64,000 nt of DNA. Origin: CAWJKP01 sp963843465 (GTDB lineage: Bacteria > Planctomycetota > Planctomycetia > Pirellulales > Thermoguttaceae). Position 1 is the first letter of the stretch; each line of letters begins with the position of its first letter. The position numbers were made by a program, and so were the translations under genes. A model generated the notes under the pieces. The model worked only from the letters and a program-made list of their open reading frames with translations, searched no databases and was not told the origin of the DNA. Of the stretch, positions 8,350-17,437 are shown in pieces. The DNA lies in contig CAWJKP010000008.1 of the NCBI GenBank assembly GCA_963843465.1, positions 269,162-333,161 of the forward strand, given 5' to 3'.

Positions 8350-9404
8350 CAACCGTCTCCTGCACGTGCCCCTGCACCCGGCCCGGAGGCGGCCAACGGG
8401 GTTGATTGGGCTCGCCGCCGGCCTGCGCTGGGCGGGCCGTCTTGTTGGGCCACCCGGGCCTGGGCGTACTGCTCGAGCTTGCGGGCGTCGGCGTTGAACT
8501 TGCGAATGCCTTCGGCCAGCTTCTCGGTGGCCATGGCGTCCTCGTTGTGCATCCAACGAAAGGTCTTCTCGTCCAGGTGGATCTTCTGCGCGTCGGATGC
8601 CTTGGCCGTGTCCATGCTCAAGCGGCGGGGCACCGAGCCTTCGGTTTTCTCCATCTGCTCCAACAGGTCCGGGCTGATGGTCAGCAGGTCGCAACCTGCA
8701 AGGCGAACAATCTGGTCCACCTTGCGGAAGCTGGCGCCCATGATCTGCGTCTGGTAATCGAACTTCTTGAAGTAGGTGTAAATCCTCGTGACGGACGCGA
8801 CCCCGGGATCTTCGTCAGCGGGAATGTCCTGGCCGCCGTGCTCCTTCCGGTACCAATCGTAGATCCGTCCGACGAAAGGCGAGATCAGCGTCACGCCGGC
8901 CTCGGCACAGGCGACGGCCTGGGCGAAACTGAACAAGAGCGTCAGGTTGCAATGGATCCCTTCCCGTTCCAGGGTCTCGGCCGCCCGGACGCCCTCCCAG
9001 GTGCTGGCGATCTTGATCAGGATCCGCTCCCGGCCGATCCTCGCTTCCTGGTACATGCCCATCAGCTTGCGGGCCTTGGCCAGCGTCCCTTCGACGTCGA
9101 AGCTGAGCCTGGCATCGACCTCGGTGGAGACTCGCCCGGGTACGATTTTGAGGATCTCGCAGCCGAAGGTTACGAAGAGCTTGTCCATGAACGCCTGGGT
9201 GCGAGCGGCCTGATCGCCCGGCAAGCGGAGGGCGAAGTCGAGGGCCTCGTCCACCAGGTGTTGGTAGTGCGGCTTCTGGGCCGCTTGGAAGAGCAAGGAC
9301 GGGTTGGTGGTGGCGTCCTGCGGCCGGTATTCTGCGATGGCTTCGAAATCGCCCGTGTCAGCCACGACCGTCGTGGACCGTTTCAACGATTCGAGAAGAT
9401 TCAT
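8349..9404 (-). CDS. tal: Transaldolase
   Basis: Transfers a dihydroxyacetone unit between sugar phosphates in the non-oxidative pentose-phosphate branch. ATG 9404 has GAGGTGA a few bases upstream. Motifs are TTNPSLLFQAA near the N-terminus, ILIKIASTWEGVRAAE with the Schiff-base lysine, CNLTLLFSFAQAVACAEAGV and LISPFVGRIYDWY. About 351 residues; the last ~30 after EQYAQARVAQQ are Gly/Ala/Arg-rich and unusual, possibly read past a lost stop. Its stop overlaps the start of the phosphatase remnant, suggesting coupled translation. Confidence 0.92.
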   Translation of the reverse strand: MNLLESLKRSTTVVADTGDFEAIAEYRPQDATTNPSLLFQAAQKPHYQHLVDEALDFALRLPGDQAARTQAFMDKLFVTFGCEILKIVPGRVSTEVDARLSFDVEGTLAKARKLMGMYQEARIGRERILIKIASTWEGVRAAETLEREGIHCNLTLLFSFAQAVACAEAGVTLISPFVGRIYDWYRKEHGGQDIPADEDPGVASVTRIYTYFKKFDYQTQIMGASFRKVDQIVRLAGCDLLTISPDLLEQMEKTEGSVPRRLSMDTAKASDAQKIHLDEKTFRWMHNEDAMATEKLAEGIRKFNADARKLEQYAQARVAQQDGPPSAGRRRAQSTPLAASGPGAGARAGDG

Positions 9405-9408
9405 GGGG

Positions 9409-9949
9409 TCACCTCGCGTGAGGTCTAGGTTTGCAAAACGCCATCTGCCCAGGGGCGGCGACGCCGTTGGACCGAGCCCGGCCGTTGGCCGCCAGATGCT
9501 CCAGGAGCAACGAGACCGTCTCGGCCGCGTCTGCGGCGCCTGCCCCTGAGGCGATCTGTTCGGCGGTTTGCGGTGCTGTGGAAACGGCCGCCAACACCTT
9601 CCCTTGCAGGGCGAGGATCGATGCGGCCGCCTTTTTGCCGGCCTCGACGCCGGGCTGGTGATAGGCATTGTCCGTAAGGAACAGGCGGCCTTCCTCGCGG
9701 TAGGGCACCGGCCGGCAGCCGAGTCTTGGCAGCCGCTGCATGCACAGGGGCAAGGCAAAGGGAACCACCTCGACCGGCAATTTGCCATGCGTCCCCAACT
9801 GCGGAACCAGCTTCTCTTCGCCGACCAGGATGATCAGTCGGCGGGATGAGGCGGCGACGATCTTTTCGCGGACCATGGCCCGGCCGTAGCCCTTGATCAG
9901 TCCGTGAACCGTCCGCCACCAGTTCCAGCGCCCGTTGGACGATCGTCAT
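9409..9949 (-). pseudogene. Chimera: ribose-5-phosphate isomerase A pieces joined to the glucose-6-phosphate isomerase C-terminus
   Basis: ATG 9949 (GAGGT upstream) begins MTIVQRALELVADG, the start of RpiA. After about 15 residues another frame continues LIKGYGRAMVREKIVAASSR and RLIILVGEEKLVPQLG, so about 90 RpiA residues are gone. After FLTDN the text changes to NAYHQPGVEAGKKAA and ETVSLLLEHLAANGR, the end of phosphoglucose isomerase, which stops at 9409. The RpiA TDN and Pgi TVN words share bases at the join, a possible microhomology. RpiA and Pgi are both expected in this pathway, so two neighbouring genes have been collapsed into one. Confidence 0.7.
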
Positions 9950-9957
9950 CGGTGACC

Positions 9958-10293
9958 TCACTTGCTCCCGACTATCGACGCGAAACTGGCAAGTTGTTCC
10001 CTGGCCGCTGCCACGACATGCTCCGCGGTGAAGCTGAACTTCTTGACCAGGTCTTTCAGCGGAGCTGACGCGCCAAACGAGCGCATCCCGATGCTGCGTC
10101 CGGTGACGCCCACGTATCTGGCCCAAACGATCACCATTCCGGCGACGTTCTTCCAGAATGCCAACCCGCTATAACCAGATTCGATCAGCCGTACCACCAG
10201 ATGCACGATAAGGGCCGTTACCATGCCATAGGTCAGCAGGCTGCCGAGCAGGACGGCGGCGGCGTACAGAAGCGCCAAGAACATACACCCCAT
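9958..10293 (-). pseudogene. Chimera: K+-channel N-terminus fused in frame to the transketolase C-terminus
   Basis: The last ~55 residues, WARYVGVTGRSIGMRSFGAS then LKDLVKKFSFTAEHVVAAAR, are the end of transketolase, expected here in the operon before rpiA. The first ~56 residues are two membrane helices (MFLALLYAAAVLLGSLLTYG, MVTALIVHLVVRLIESG) followed by FWKNVAGMVIV, which resemble the start of small ion-channel (Ion_trans_2) proteins. The fusion is in frame with no stop, which would mislead automatic annotation. All transketolase catalytic domains and the channel pore are missing. Confidence 0.6.
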
Positions 10294-10733
10294 CTCCCCC
10301 CCGTCGCGACAAACCCTTACGATCGCCGATCATCAGGGTGACCGTCCGTGCATCGTTAGGGCCGGCACTGTGGAGGGAGTAAGCAATCGCCGTGCCGAAG
10401 AGGCGAGGTCGGAGTTTTCAGTAGTCAGACTTGGTTGGAACGGCTGCCTTGAGACGGTTCCCGCCTTGTTCTTGGGTTGAAAAGGCAGGAAGAGCCGTTC
10501 CGAGCACTGGCACTTGGACGCGCCGTGCCCAGGTGGCTGCGGAGCAAGGCAGTCGCTGATATGGCCGCCGTTCTACCAGACTGGTTGCGAAATCTGCCAC
10601 GCGGTCATGTACTGGTTTCAGAACCATGTCATCATGTCGCGGCGCAGGTGATAGCCGGTGGCGAAATGATGGAAAGGACTCGGTTGGGCGCCTCAGGCCG
10701 GTCTTACAGCCCTGCTGGTGGCTAGCGGCACTG
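10294..10733. other. Intergenic stretch, no gene supported
   Basis: About 440 bases between the channel/transketolase chimera and repeat element A. I find short open frames but none with protein-like composition or a ribosome site. An imperfect inverted pair, GGCTGCCTTGAGACGGTTCC near 10440 with related bases near 10490, is the only structure seen. Confidence 0.4.
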
Positions 10734-10833
10734 CCAGGGGGGCAGGTCCATGTTTTCGGCCTTACGTCCAACGGCGAAAAGCGCTTTCTCGCCGAAAAAT
10801 GGACCAGTTCCCGACGTGGCCGTGAACGCTTAC
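10734..10833. repeat. Element A: MITE-like repeat, right end GTGAACGCTTAC, left end lost
   Basis: Contains the cargo GGCAGGTCCATGTTTTCGGC followed by GAAAAATGGACCAGTTCC, which is nearly the same as the cargo of element C. It closes with GTGAACGCTTAC at 10822-10833, matching the 12-bp terminal repeat of this family. The expected left GTARSCGTTCAC is not found, so it is incomplete. Confidence 0.65.
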
Positions 10834-10886
10834 GGTGCTGTCGGATATGCCAAGGATCGTTTGCAAGTCGCGCCCGTGCGTTACTC

Positions 10887-11008
10887 GTAGCCGTTCACGG
10901 CCTCGAATGTAGTAGGCACACGCCGTGTGCCGTCTGTCCGTACAGGCGGAAACACGACGGCACACGGCGTGTGCCTACTACATTGAGCGACCACCCGTGA
11001 ACGGTTAC
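10887..11008. repeat. Element B: complete MITE-like repeat (122 bp)
   Basis: Bounded by GTAGCCGTTCAC at 10887 and GTGAACGGTTAC ending at 11008. The interior is a long near-perfect palindrome: AGTAGGCACACGCCGTGTGC on the left answers GCACACGGCGTGTGCCTACT on the right. No coding capacity. It lies 157 bases upstream of the SDR gene start. Confidence 0.85.
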
Positions 11009-11164
11009 CGTTACTCTCCTATCCGTGGCTCTTGTTCCTTGACCCTGCCGCCGATTGCGTGACAATTCAGTTAGGGTAACCGTGATGAAACCTCGGCGGC
11101 CTGGATGCTTGTCGCATCCCGCCAAAGCAAGGACGCCGGGGAGATCGAAAAGGAAACATGCATC

Positions 11165-11926
11165 ATGCCACCGATCACGAAGAAACTCGCTGGTAAGGTC
11201 GCCATGGTAACGGGTGCTTCCAAGGGGATCGGCGCTGCGATTGCCAAGGCGCTGGCCGACGAGGGGGCTGCCGTAATTGTCAACTACGCGTCCAGCAAGG
11301 CAGGGGCCGAGCGTGTCGTCGCCGAGATTGTCGGCAACGGGGGCAAGGCCGTCGCCGTGCAGGCCGATGTCAGCAAGAAGGCCGACATCGAGCGTCTCTT
11401 CAGCGAAGCGAAAGCCGCGTTTGGCCAGCTCGACATCCTGGTGAACAACGCCGGCATCTACGAGTTTGCACCGCTGGAAAACGTCACGGCCGAGCACTTC
11501 CACAAGATGTTCGACCTCAACGTGCTGGGCCTGATTCTGGCGTCGCAGGAAGCGGTCGAGCATTTCAGCCCCGGGGGAGGCAGCATCGTCAATATCAGTT
11601 CCGTGGCTGCCACCGCGGCTCCGCCGACCACCTCGGTCTACAGCGCGACCAAGGCCGCCGTGGACGCCGTGACCAGGTCGCTCGCCAAGGAGCTGGGACC
11701 ACGCCACATCCGCGTCAATTCCATCAACCCCGGCATAGTCGAAACGGAAGGCGTCCGCGCCGCCGGAATCATCGAAAGTGATTTCCGAAAGCAGGCCGAA
11801 TCGCAAACGCCGCTGGGCCGAATCGGTCAGCCCCAAGACGTCGCCCCCGCCGTCGTATTCCTGGCCTCGCCCGAAGCCGGCTGGATCACCGGCGAAACGC
11901 TTTATATCTCGGGCGGGCTGCGCTAG
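11165..11926 (+). CDS. Short-chain dehydrogenase/reductase (glucose-1-dehydrogenase / FabG-like)
   Basis: A classical 253-residue SDR. I chose ATG 11165 (MPPITKKLAGKVAMV) because AAAAGGAAA lies just upstream and it matches the usual family length; an in-frame ATG at 11105 would add 20 unlikely residues. The nucleotide site is VTGASKGIG, the structural motif is NNAG, the active site has Ser in ISSVAAT and Y-x3-K in YSATK, and the C-terminus is ITGETLYISGGLR. Likely an NAD(P)-dependent oxidoreductase of a sugar or acyl substrate; the substrate cannot be told. It is monocistronic, with repeat element B upstream. Confidence 0.9.
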   Translation: MPPITKKLAGKVAMVTGASKGIGAAIAKALADEGAAVIVNYASSKAGAERVVAEIVGNGGKAVAVQADVSKKADIERLFSEAKAAFGQLDILVNNAGIYEFAPLENVTAEHFHKMFDLNVLGLILASQEAVEHFSPGGGSIVNISSVAATAAPPTTSVYSATKAAVDAVTRSLAKELGPRHIRVNSINPGIVETEGVRAAGIIESDFRKQAESQTPLGRIGQPQDVAPAVVFLASPEAGWITGETLYISGGLR

Positions 11927-11972
11927 TCCTGCTCAGCGGCACCCCAGCGTCCGGTCGAGGTTGAAGGCCGCG

Positions 11973-12530
11973 CTAGCGATAGTCCCAGTTGCGCTGGCCT
12001 CCGATCGCCTCGGGCAGGCTACAGGTGGGGGCCGCGACGATAGCCCCGGTCGGCTCGAAGGACAATAGCTTGAGCGTCAGGGCGGAGCGGTGCACCATCT
12101 CCCGCCAGCGGCCGGCGTAGGTGCATTTCGAGAGCCAGCGCCGCCAGTAGGCGACGGTGTCGCGGAACAGCTCTTCCGCTTCGCCGACGCCGGGGCAGCG
12201 CCCGGACCGGTCGTCCGGGCCGAGGCGGCGCAGCACGAACGTGGCCTTCTCCCCCTCGCCGAGCGTGAAGTCGGCAACCACGCCGGCGCCGTCGCGCGCC
12301 AGCGGCACGGGCGCGGCCAGGTCGAGGCTCAGCCCCGGCCCGTCGAAGCGGGCGCCGTGCGGGCCGAGCTGCACCTGGTGGGCGGCGCGGGCGTAGTCGA
12401 AGGCGGGACGACACTCCAGACGAAAGCGCAACTTGCCGCGGACCGCACGCACTCGACGGACCAGCTCGTCCGGCACTGTGCCGGCGCCGCCCAGCGGCAT
12501 GTAATCCTCGACCTCGCCCACGCTGGTCAA
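11973..12530 (-). pseudogene. GH15-type glycoside hydrolase (trehalase/glucoamylase-like), both ends missing
   Basis: The frame ends AGRWREMVHRSALTLKLLSF, then EPTGAIVAAPTCSLPEAIGG and NWDYR before a TAG. This is the hallmark start of the GH15 catalytic barrel, where the protein should continue for about 300 more residues (the expected next motif holds the catalytic Glu). The upstream part, VGEVEDYMPLGG and EKATFVLRRLG, is the N-terminal beta domain, but its first ~90 residues are absent. No ribosome site precedes the first Met. The fragment is therefore inactive as read. Confidence 0.65.
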
Positions 12531-12709
12531 GTCGGGCGATTTACCACTCCTGCCTAGGCGACTCCCCTGCCCTTGAAGACGGCCACCCGGCTACTGCCCG
12601 ATGGTTAGAAATGACCGGGAAGCCGCGTTAGGTAATTCGGTGCAGTTACTGTCTCACAATGGGCGGGGGTTGCACAGCGTGACATAATTTCAGTAGGCGT
12701 TCCGCCCAT

Positions 12710-12768
12710 GTACGTCAGGCTTTCCAGCCTGACCTGTCTGTCCAGTCAGGCTGGAAAGCCTGACGTAC
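12710..12768. repeat. Palindromic repeat family P3
   Basis: Perfect 24-bp arms GTACGTCAGGCTTTCCAGCC (12710-12733, first 20 shown) and its complement at 12745-12768, with an 11-base loop. It lies 36 bases upstream of the K+-channel start and could form a cruciform or transcript hairpin. Confidence 0.9.
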
Positions 12769-12803
12769 CGGAGACGGTGGCCGATGAGAAGGGGGAGTTC
12801 GCG

Positions 12804-13939
12804 GTGAGATGGATGGGGGTGGTTGTTGCCGCGGTATTGATCGCCATCGTGCTGATCGACGCCTTCGAGGTGGTGCTGCTGCCGCGGCGCGTACGGCACG
12901 GCTTTCGGCTGGCCCGCCTGTTCTATCGCACGTCCTGGACGGTGGGCCGCACGGCGGCGCGGCTGCTGCCGCCCGGCCGGTGGCGCACGGGTTTCCTGGC
13001 GCCTTCGGGCCGTTGTCGCTGTTCGTGCTGGTGGTGTTGTGGGCTGCGGGACTGATTGTCGCCTTCGCCCTGCTGCACGCGTCGCTTGGCACCGCGTTGT
13101 CGGTGGCGGACGCGGGCTTCGGCACGTACCTGTACTTCAGCGGCACCACGTTCTTCACGCTCGGCTACGGAGACCTGGTGCCCACGGGTGCGGCGGGACG
13201 GGCGCTGAGCGTGGCCGAGTCGGGCCTCGGCTTTGTCTTCCTGGCGGTCATCATCAGCTACCTGCCCGTGCTCTATCAGGCATTTTCCCGGCTGGAGATC
13301 ACCATCGCGCTTTTCGATGCCCGGGCCGGGTCCCCGCCCAGCGCCGGCGAACTACTGCGGCGTCTGGCCGATGGCCGCAGCCCGGCCGGCGCCGGCCCTT
13401 TCCTGGTCGAGTGGGAGCGCTGGGCGGCGGACCTGCTGGAGAGTCACCTATCGTTTCCGGTGCTGAGCTACTACCGCTCGCAGCACGAGAACCAGTCGTG
13501 GGTCGCCTCGCTCACGACCATCCTCGACACGTCCGCTCTGCTGCTGGCAAGCGTGGACGGGCCGGACGGCTACCAGGCCCGGCTGACCTTCGCGATGGCG
13601 CGGCACGCGGCGGTGGACCTGGCGCTGGTGTTCCAAACGCCGCCGCTGCCGCCGCCGGACCGGCTGCCTGCGGCGGGCCTCGCCCGGCTGCGGCAGTCGC
13701 TCTGCGAGGCAGGCGTGAAGATGCGCGACGGGCCGGCGGTGGCGGCCGCGCTTGCCGAGTTGCGCGGTCTGTACGAGCCGTTCGTCAACGCCCTGGCGGC
13801 GCACTTCCTCTTCACGATGCCGCCTTTCCAGCCGGAAAAGCCGCCGGTGGACAACTGGCAAACCAGTGCCTGGACGCCGCGCTCGCCCGGCCTCGGCGGC
13901 CTGCCTGCGGCCGGCGCCGGCGACGACCACTTCGATTGA
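12804..13939 (+). CDS. Two-helix potassium channel family protein (one frameshift)
   Basis: GTG 12804 is preceded by GGGGGAG at eight bases. The first frame gives MGVVVAAVLIAIVLIDAFEV and LARLFYRTSWTVGR. A one-base loss near 13000 is needed to reach SLFVLVVLWAAGLIVAFALL, the pore helix and the selectivity filter TTFFTLGYGDLVP, then FVFLAVIISYLPVLYQAFSR. The ~220-residue cytoplasmic tail is mostly helical and contains no RCK motif that I can see. K+ efflux across the inner membrane is the family role. Length after correction is about 378 residues. It stands alone between repeats P3 and C. Confidence 0.8.
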
Positions 13940-14055
13940 TCCCTGCCGAGCTTCCGATAGGCCGGCTCAGCTTGCAGAAAACCCCCGGCTCGTCAGGAAA
14001 AACCCCTCGATTGCCTGCACGACCGAGGAAGCGGAGAATCCAACGCAAGGCGAAT

Positions 14056-14258
14056 GTAGCCGTTCACGGGGACTGTCCCAATTTTCGCGGCGCGGGGGAC
14101 GATGCCGCAGCAAGCCGGCCTGATCGCCGCGAAAATGGGACTGTCCCCTTCGGTACTGCCAAGGGGACAGGTCCATGTTTTCGGCCTTACGTCCAACAGC
14201 CAAATACGCATTTCCGCCGAAAAATGGACCAGTCCCCGCCTGACCTGTGAACGGTTAC
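14056..14258. repeat. Element C: complete MITE-like repeat (203 bp)
   Basis: Bounded by GTAGCCGTTCAC at 14056 and GTGAACGGTTAC ending at 14258. It carries two nested palindromes: GGGGACTGTCCCAATTTTCG with its partner CGAAAATGGGACTGTCCCC, and AGGGGACAGGTCCATGTTTT with its partner GAAAAATGGACCAGTCCCC. It ends 33 bases before the next gene. Confidence 0.85.
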
Positions 14259-14290
14259 AGGCGAATCGTCGCCGCATCGAGGAGAGTGGA

Positions 14291-15933
14291 ATGGCTCAAG
14301 GAGAAGAGGTCGCGTTTCCCCGACTTACCAGCGGAGAACTCGCTCTTGTCAAGCCCCTGGGCACTGCTTGCGACTACGCGGATGGGGAGACCATCTTTCG
14401 GGCCGGTCAAGCGGATATCGATTTGTACATTGTCGAATGCGGTCAGATCGAAATCCGAAATCCGACGGACGGCCAGCGGGTTATCGTCGTTCACGAGCCC
14501 GGGCAGTTCTCCGGAGACATCGACCTGCTGACCGGCCGTCCGGTGATTGTGACTGCCGTGGCGCGTGGCAGAACGCGTCTGCTGCGCATTCCGGGCAGCC
14601 ACCTCAGGACTTTGCTGAATCGTGTACCGAGTTTTGGCGAGAAGCTGATCACCGCGTTCACGCGTCGGCGAGAGCTATTGTCACAGTTCGGCACGCTTGG
14701 ACTACGTGTCGTGGGCCCAGGACGCTGCCGCGATACGAGCACGGTCCGCGAGTTTCTCTATAAGAACTTCGTCCCCTTTACGTGGTTCGACACGGAAACC
14801 GAAAAGGGGCAACGTGCTCTCACGGCGCTGGGCTCACCGCGAAAGACGCCGGTCATTGAATGTGGCGACGGGCGAGTTCTCGTGAACCCTTCGCTGCAAG
14901 AGCTAGCCAGCGAGGCCGGCATCTGGAAACACTGTCCTTCGCAGGAGGTCGACCTGGCGATTGTCGGCGCCGGTCCCGCAGGCATCGCCGCCGCCGTGTA
15001 CGCATCGTCGGAAGGCATTTCCACCTTGATGCTCGACCGGCTTGGACCGGGCGGTCAGGCTGGGGGATCGTCGCGCATCGAAAACTTCATCGGTTTTCCG
15101 GCCGGATTGAGCGGCGCGGACCTGGCGACGCGCGGTGTTCTGCAAATGCTCAAGTTCGGCGCCGGATTGTTGCCCCCGTCTCGGTCGAAAAACTGACTCC
15201 CGCGCGGTCCGTCGACGAGTTGCACGTGCTGCAACTGGATTGCGGCGCGGAGATTCGCTGCCGGGTGGTTCTTCTCGCCTTGGGCGTTCGTTGGCGGCGA
15301 TTGGAGGCTGCCGGCGCGGACCGATTCGCCGGCGCCGGCATCTATTATGCCTGCACGACGGTTGAAGCCGACCTCTACGACCGCGCCGATGTCGCCGTTG
15401 TGGGGGGCGGCAACTCGGCCGGACAGGCCGCCATGTTTTTGGCAGAGTGCTGCCCGACGCGCACCGTGCATTTGCTGATCCGTCGCACGCTAGGTCCCGG
15501 CATGTCGGAATACTTGTGCGAGCGCATCCGGGCAACCTCCAAGGTGCTTCTCCATGAACAGACCGAGATCGAATCGCTGCATGGCAATCATCACTTGGAA
15601 GCGATCGCCCTGAAGAATAACGCCACTCAAGCGCAACGCCAGGTGCCTTGTTCGGCAGTGTTCGTGTTCATCGGCGCCGAACCGTCGGCGGAGTGGCTGC
15701 CGGCCGACATTGCTCGCGACGCCAACGGTTATCTGTTGACCGGCACGGACGTCGTCCGTTCCGGATCATGGCCCCGCGGCGATCGCGACCCTTGCCCGCT
15801 GGAGACAACCGTGCCAGGCGTACTGGCCGCCGGAGATGTTCGCTCGGGGTCTACCAAGCGCGTCGGTTTCGCGGTTGGCGACGGCTCGATGGCGGTGACT
15901 TGCGCACATCGACTGCTGTCGATCGGCCGCTGA
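14291..15933 (+). CDS. Cyclic-nucleotide-binding domain fused to thioredoxin-reductase-like FAD/NAD(P) oxidoreductase (one frameshift)
   Basis: Residues ~1-125 form a cNMP-binding (CAP-like) domain: GTACDYADGETIFRAGQADI, IRNPTDGQRVIVVHEPGQFS, GDIDLLTGRP. A short Trx-like stretch follows (VREFLYKNFVPFTWFD). The reductase part has the FAD motif VGAGPAGIAAAVYASSEG, GPGGQAGGSSRIENF, and the NADPH motif VGGGNSAGQAAMFLA, ending AAGDVRSGSTKRVGFAVGDG. A one-base loss near 15163 separates the two frames (FGAG / IVAPVSVEKL). The CxxC redox pair of classical thioredoxin reductase is absent: the position reads YYACTTVEADLY. ATG 14291 gives a natural start. Likely a ligand-gated flavin reductase in the cytoplasm; the partner is unknown. 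Confidence 0.8.
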
Positions 15934-15950
15934 ATTGATGGGAGAACTCC

Positions 15951-16061
15951 ATGGAAACGACGCCGGCGACGACAACAGACCTTATTCCCTCTTCATTCCG
16001 CCGTGGCGGCCCGTCGCCGTCGGCCGCTCAGCAGGTAGAGTTCCGATCGCACTTCGGTTAA
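15951..16061 (+). pseudogene. Start of an unidentified gene, cut off after about 20 residues
   Basis: ATG 15951 lies eight bases after GGGAGA and directly downstream of the reductase, as a second operon gene would. It reads METTPATTTDLIPSSFRR, then runs antisense into the catalase-like gene and stops at 16061. The start context is convincing but the rest is the complement of the convergent gene, so the body of this gene is missing at a junction near 16005. Confidence 0.4.
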
Positions 16062-16931
16062 TGGGTCGCCCGCCGAGTCGATCCCGTCCACCCGCGGCAC
16101 TGGATCGAAGATGATCTTTCGCCGCTCCGGGGCCATCTCGTCCACGCGCTCTGTGATGGTAATGGTCCCGAACTCCGCCTGCGGCCGGCTCTCCGGCCAG
16201 AGGGCGGTGGAATCGGTGACGTCATCCCCTGCCTCGGCCAACTGCAGCAACACACGGAACTCCGCTGGCCCCTTGGCCAGCCGCCCGGACAGTTCGGCGG
16301 CGAGGAAGTCGGCCGTCTTCTTGGCCGCCTCCTCGGGAGTCAGGAACTCGGTCCCGGCTTCGGGGCGGAGGCGGAACCGGCCGAACCGGCTTTGTCCGGC
16401 CGAGTTCGTGAACTTGAAGGCCGTGATGGCGAAGTATGCCTGCCGGGCGTAGCTCGTCGGGATGGGCTTCGGGGCTTCGACGAAAGTCTTCGCGGCCGGG
16501 TGGGCGGCCAGGAACGCCACGATGGGCGGTGGCCTCGGGCCGCCCGGCCCGCTCGCCGCCGCCGCTTGGAGAAATTCCAGGAACTCCTCCCCGGTTCGGG
16601 CCGGAAACCCGTTGTGCGAGTGGGCGATGATGTCCGTGTGGACGTGATCGGCCAGGTGGAACCGGACGGCCATGCCCTGCGGACTGGCCCCCATCGGGTC
16701 GTTGTCGGCGACGCTCGAAATCCCCGCCGACAGTGAGAACCGCACGGTGACCGGCGTGGACGGCCGGGCGGCGTGCGGGGCGCGGGTCAGATTCGTTGCC
16801 TCGGGTGAAGGGGTGAACGTGCCGCGGTACATCAGGCCCTTGGCGTGAACGGGCCGCAAACCGGGATGCAATCCCCCGGCCAGTCTATCGAGGCCATCGA
16901 GCAAGCCGGTGACGAGTTGGGACATGTTCAT
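15993..16931 (-). CDS. Catalase-family protein (catalase-related peroxidase)
   Basis: About 312 residues. I chose ATG 16931 because GAAGGAA precedes it. Motifs are AKGLMYRGTFTPSPEA, the N-terminal histidine region THAARPSTPVTVRFS-like (APHAARPSTPVTVRFSLS), DPMGASPQGMAVRFHL, and the substrate-channel segment FPARTGEEFLEFLQAAAASG. This is the short, SrpA-like catalase-related group, which binds heme and uses peroxide, often periplasmically; I see no signal peptide here. The C-terminus LYLLSGRRRRAATAE overlaps the tail of the preceding plus-strand fragment. Frame intact; its natural upstream region has been replaced by a ROK-kinase start. Confidence 0.8.
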   Translation of the reverse strand: MNMSQLVTGLLDGLDRLAGGLHPGLRPVHAKGLMYRGTFTPSPEATNLTRAPHAARPSTPVTVRFSLSAGISSVADNDPMGASPQGMAVRFHLADHVHTDIIAHSHNGFPARTGEEFLEFLQAAAASGPGGPRPPPIVAFLAAHPAAKTFVEAPKPIPTSYARQAYFAITAFKFTNSAGQSRFGRFRLRPEAGTEFLTPEEAAKKTADFLAAELSGRLAKGPAEFRVLLQLAEAGDDVTDSTALWPESRPQAEFGTITITERVDEMAPERRKIIFDPVPRVDGIDSAGDPLTEVRSELYLLSGRRRRAATAE

Positions 16932-16944
16932 CTTGTCGTTCCTT

Positions 16945-17030
16945 CTTCCGTGTTTGCTTGTAGACCTCCTGTTGGCCGGTGGCGAGGAGTTTGACGTTGG
17001 TGCCACCCACGTCTATGACGAGCGTTTTCA
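16945..17030 (-). pseudogene. ROK-type glucokinase, first ~28 residues only
   Basis: ATG 17030 reads MKTLVIDVGGTNVKLLATGQ, the phosphate-binding DxGGTxxK start of ROK/polyphosphate glucokinases. After QEVYKQTRK the frame enters the leader of the catalase-like gene and loses all similarity. This is a deletion junction; a glucokinase would make sense beside the duplicated glucose-6-phosphate dehydrogenase. Confidence 0.6.
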
Positions 17031-17316
17031 TCGACCGTCTTTCCTTCAACGAATTCTAGGCACCAGACCCGGATAGGGAACAGGAGATGAAAAAGGGAAG
17101 TGGAAGACGCGACTATCGGGACTCAGGAAAGGCAACCGTTTTGGGGTGGCTTGGTCAGGCTGGGGATGAAGTGTGCCTAGGCAAAAACCCTTGTGTTCAG
17201 CAAGGCACTATCCCAAGCGACGTCCACGATGATTTCCTGGACTTGATTGCGAATTGAGAGTAGCAACCGGGATATCGCATCTTCCCCAGATTATCCGTGC
17301 CGACAGTTGGTTGGTT

Positions 17317-17346
17317 TTGGACGCGCAGCCAGCGGGCGCATAGAAT
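17317..17346 (+). promoter_or_regulatory. Possible sigma-70-type promoter for the second zwf
   Basis: TTGGAC at 17317-17322 and TAGAAT at 17341-17346 are 18 bases apart, about 92 bases before the zwf start. The rest of the gap 17031-17437 holds no gene that I can support. A match to both hexamers in 400 bases may be chance. Confidence 0.3.
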
Positions 17347-17437
17347 TAGTCATGGCTGGAACGCCACCGGGACCAAGAGGAGGCGGTCCTTTGTTGGCTG
17401 CCCGTGGCGTGTCATCGTACCACGAAGAGGTGTAACC

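Noticed and set aside
10418..10771. A 117-residue minus-strand protein starting MDVRPKTWTCP
   Set aside because: Its start is the cargo of repeat element A; the same words appear at element C, so it is a repeat translated by chance.
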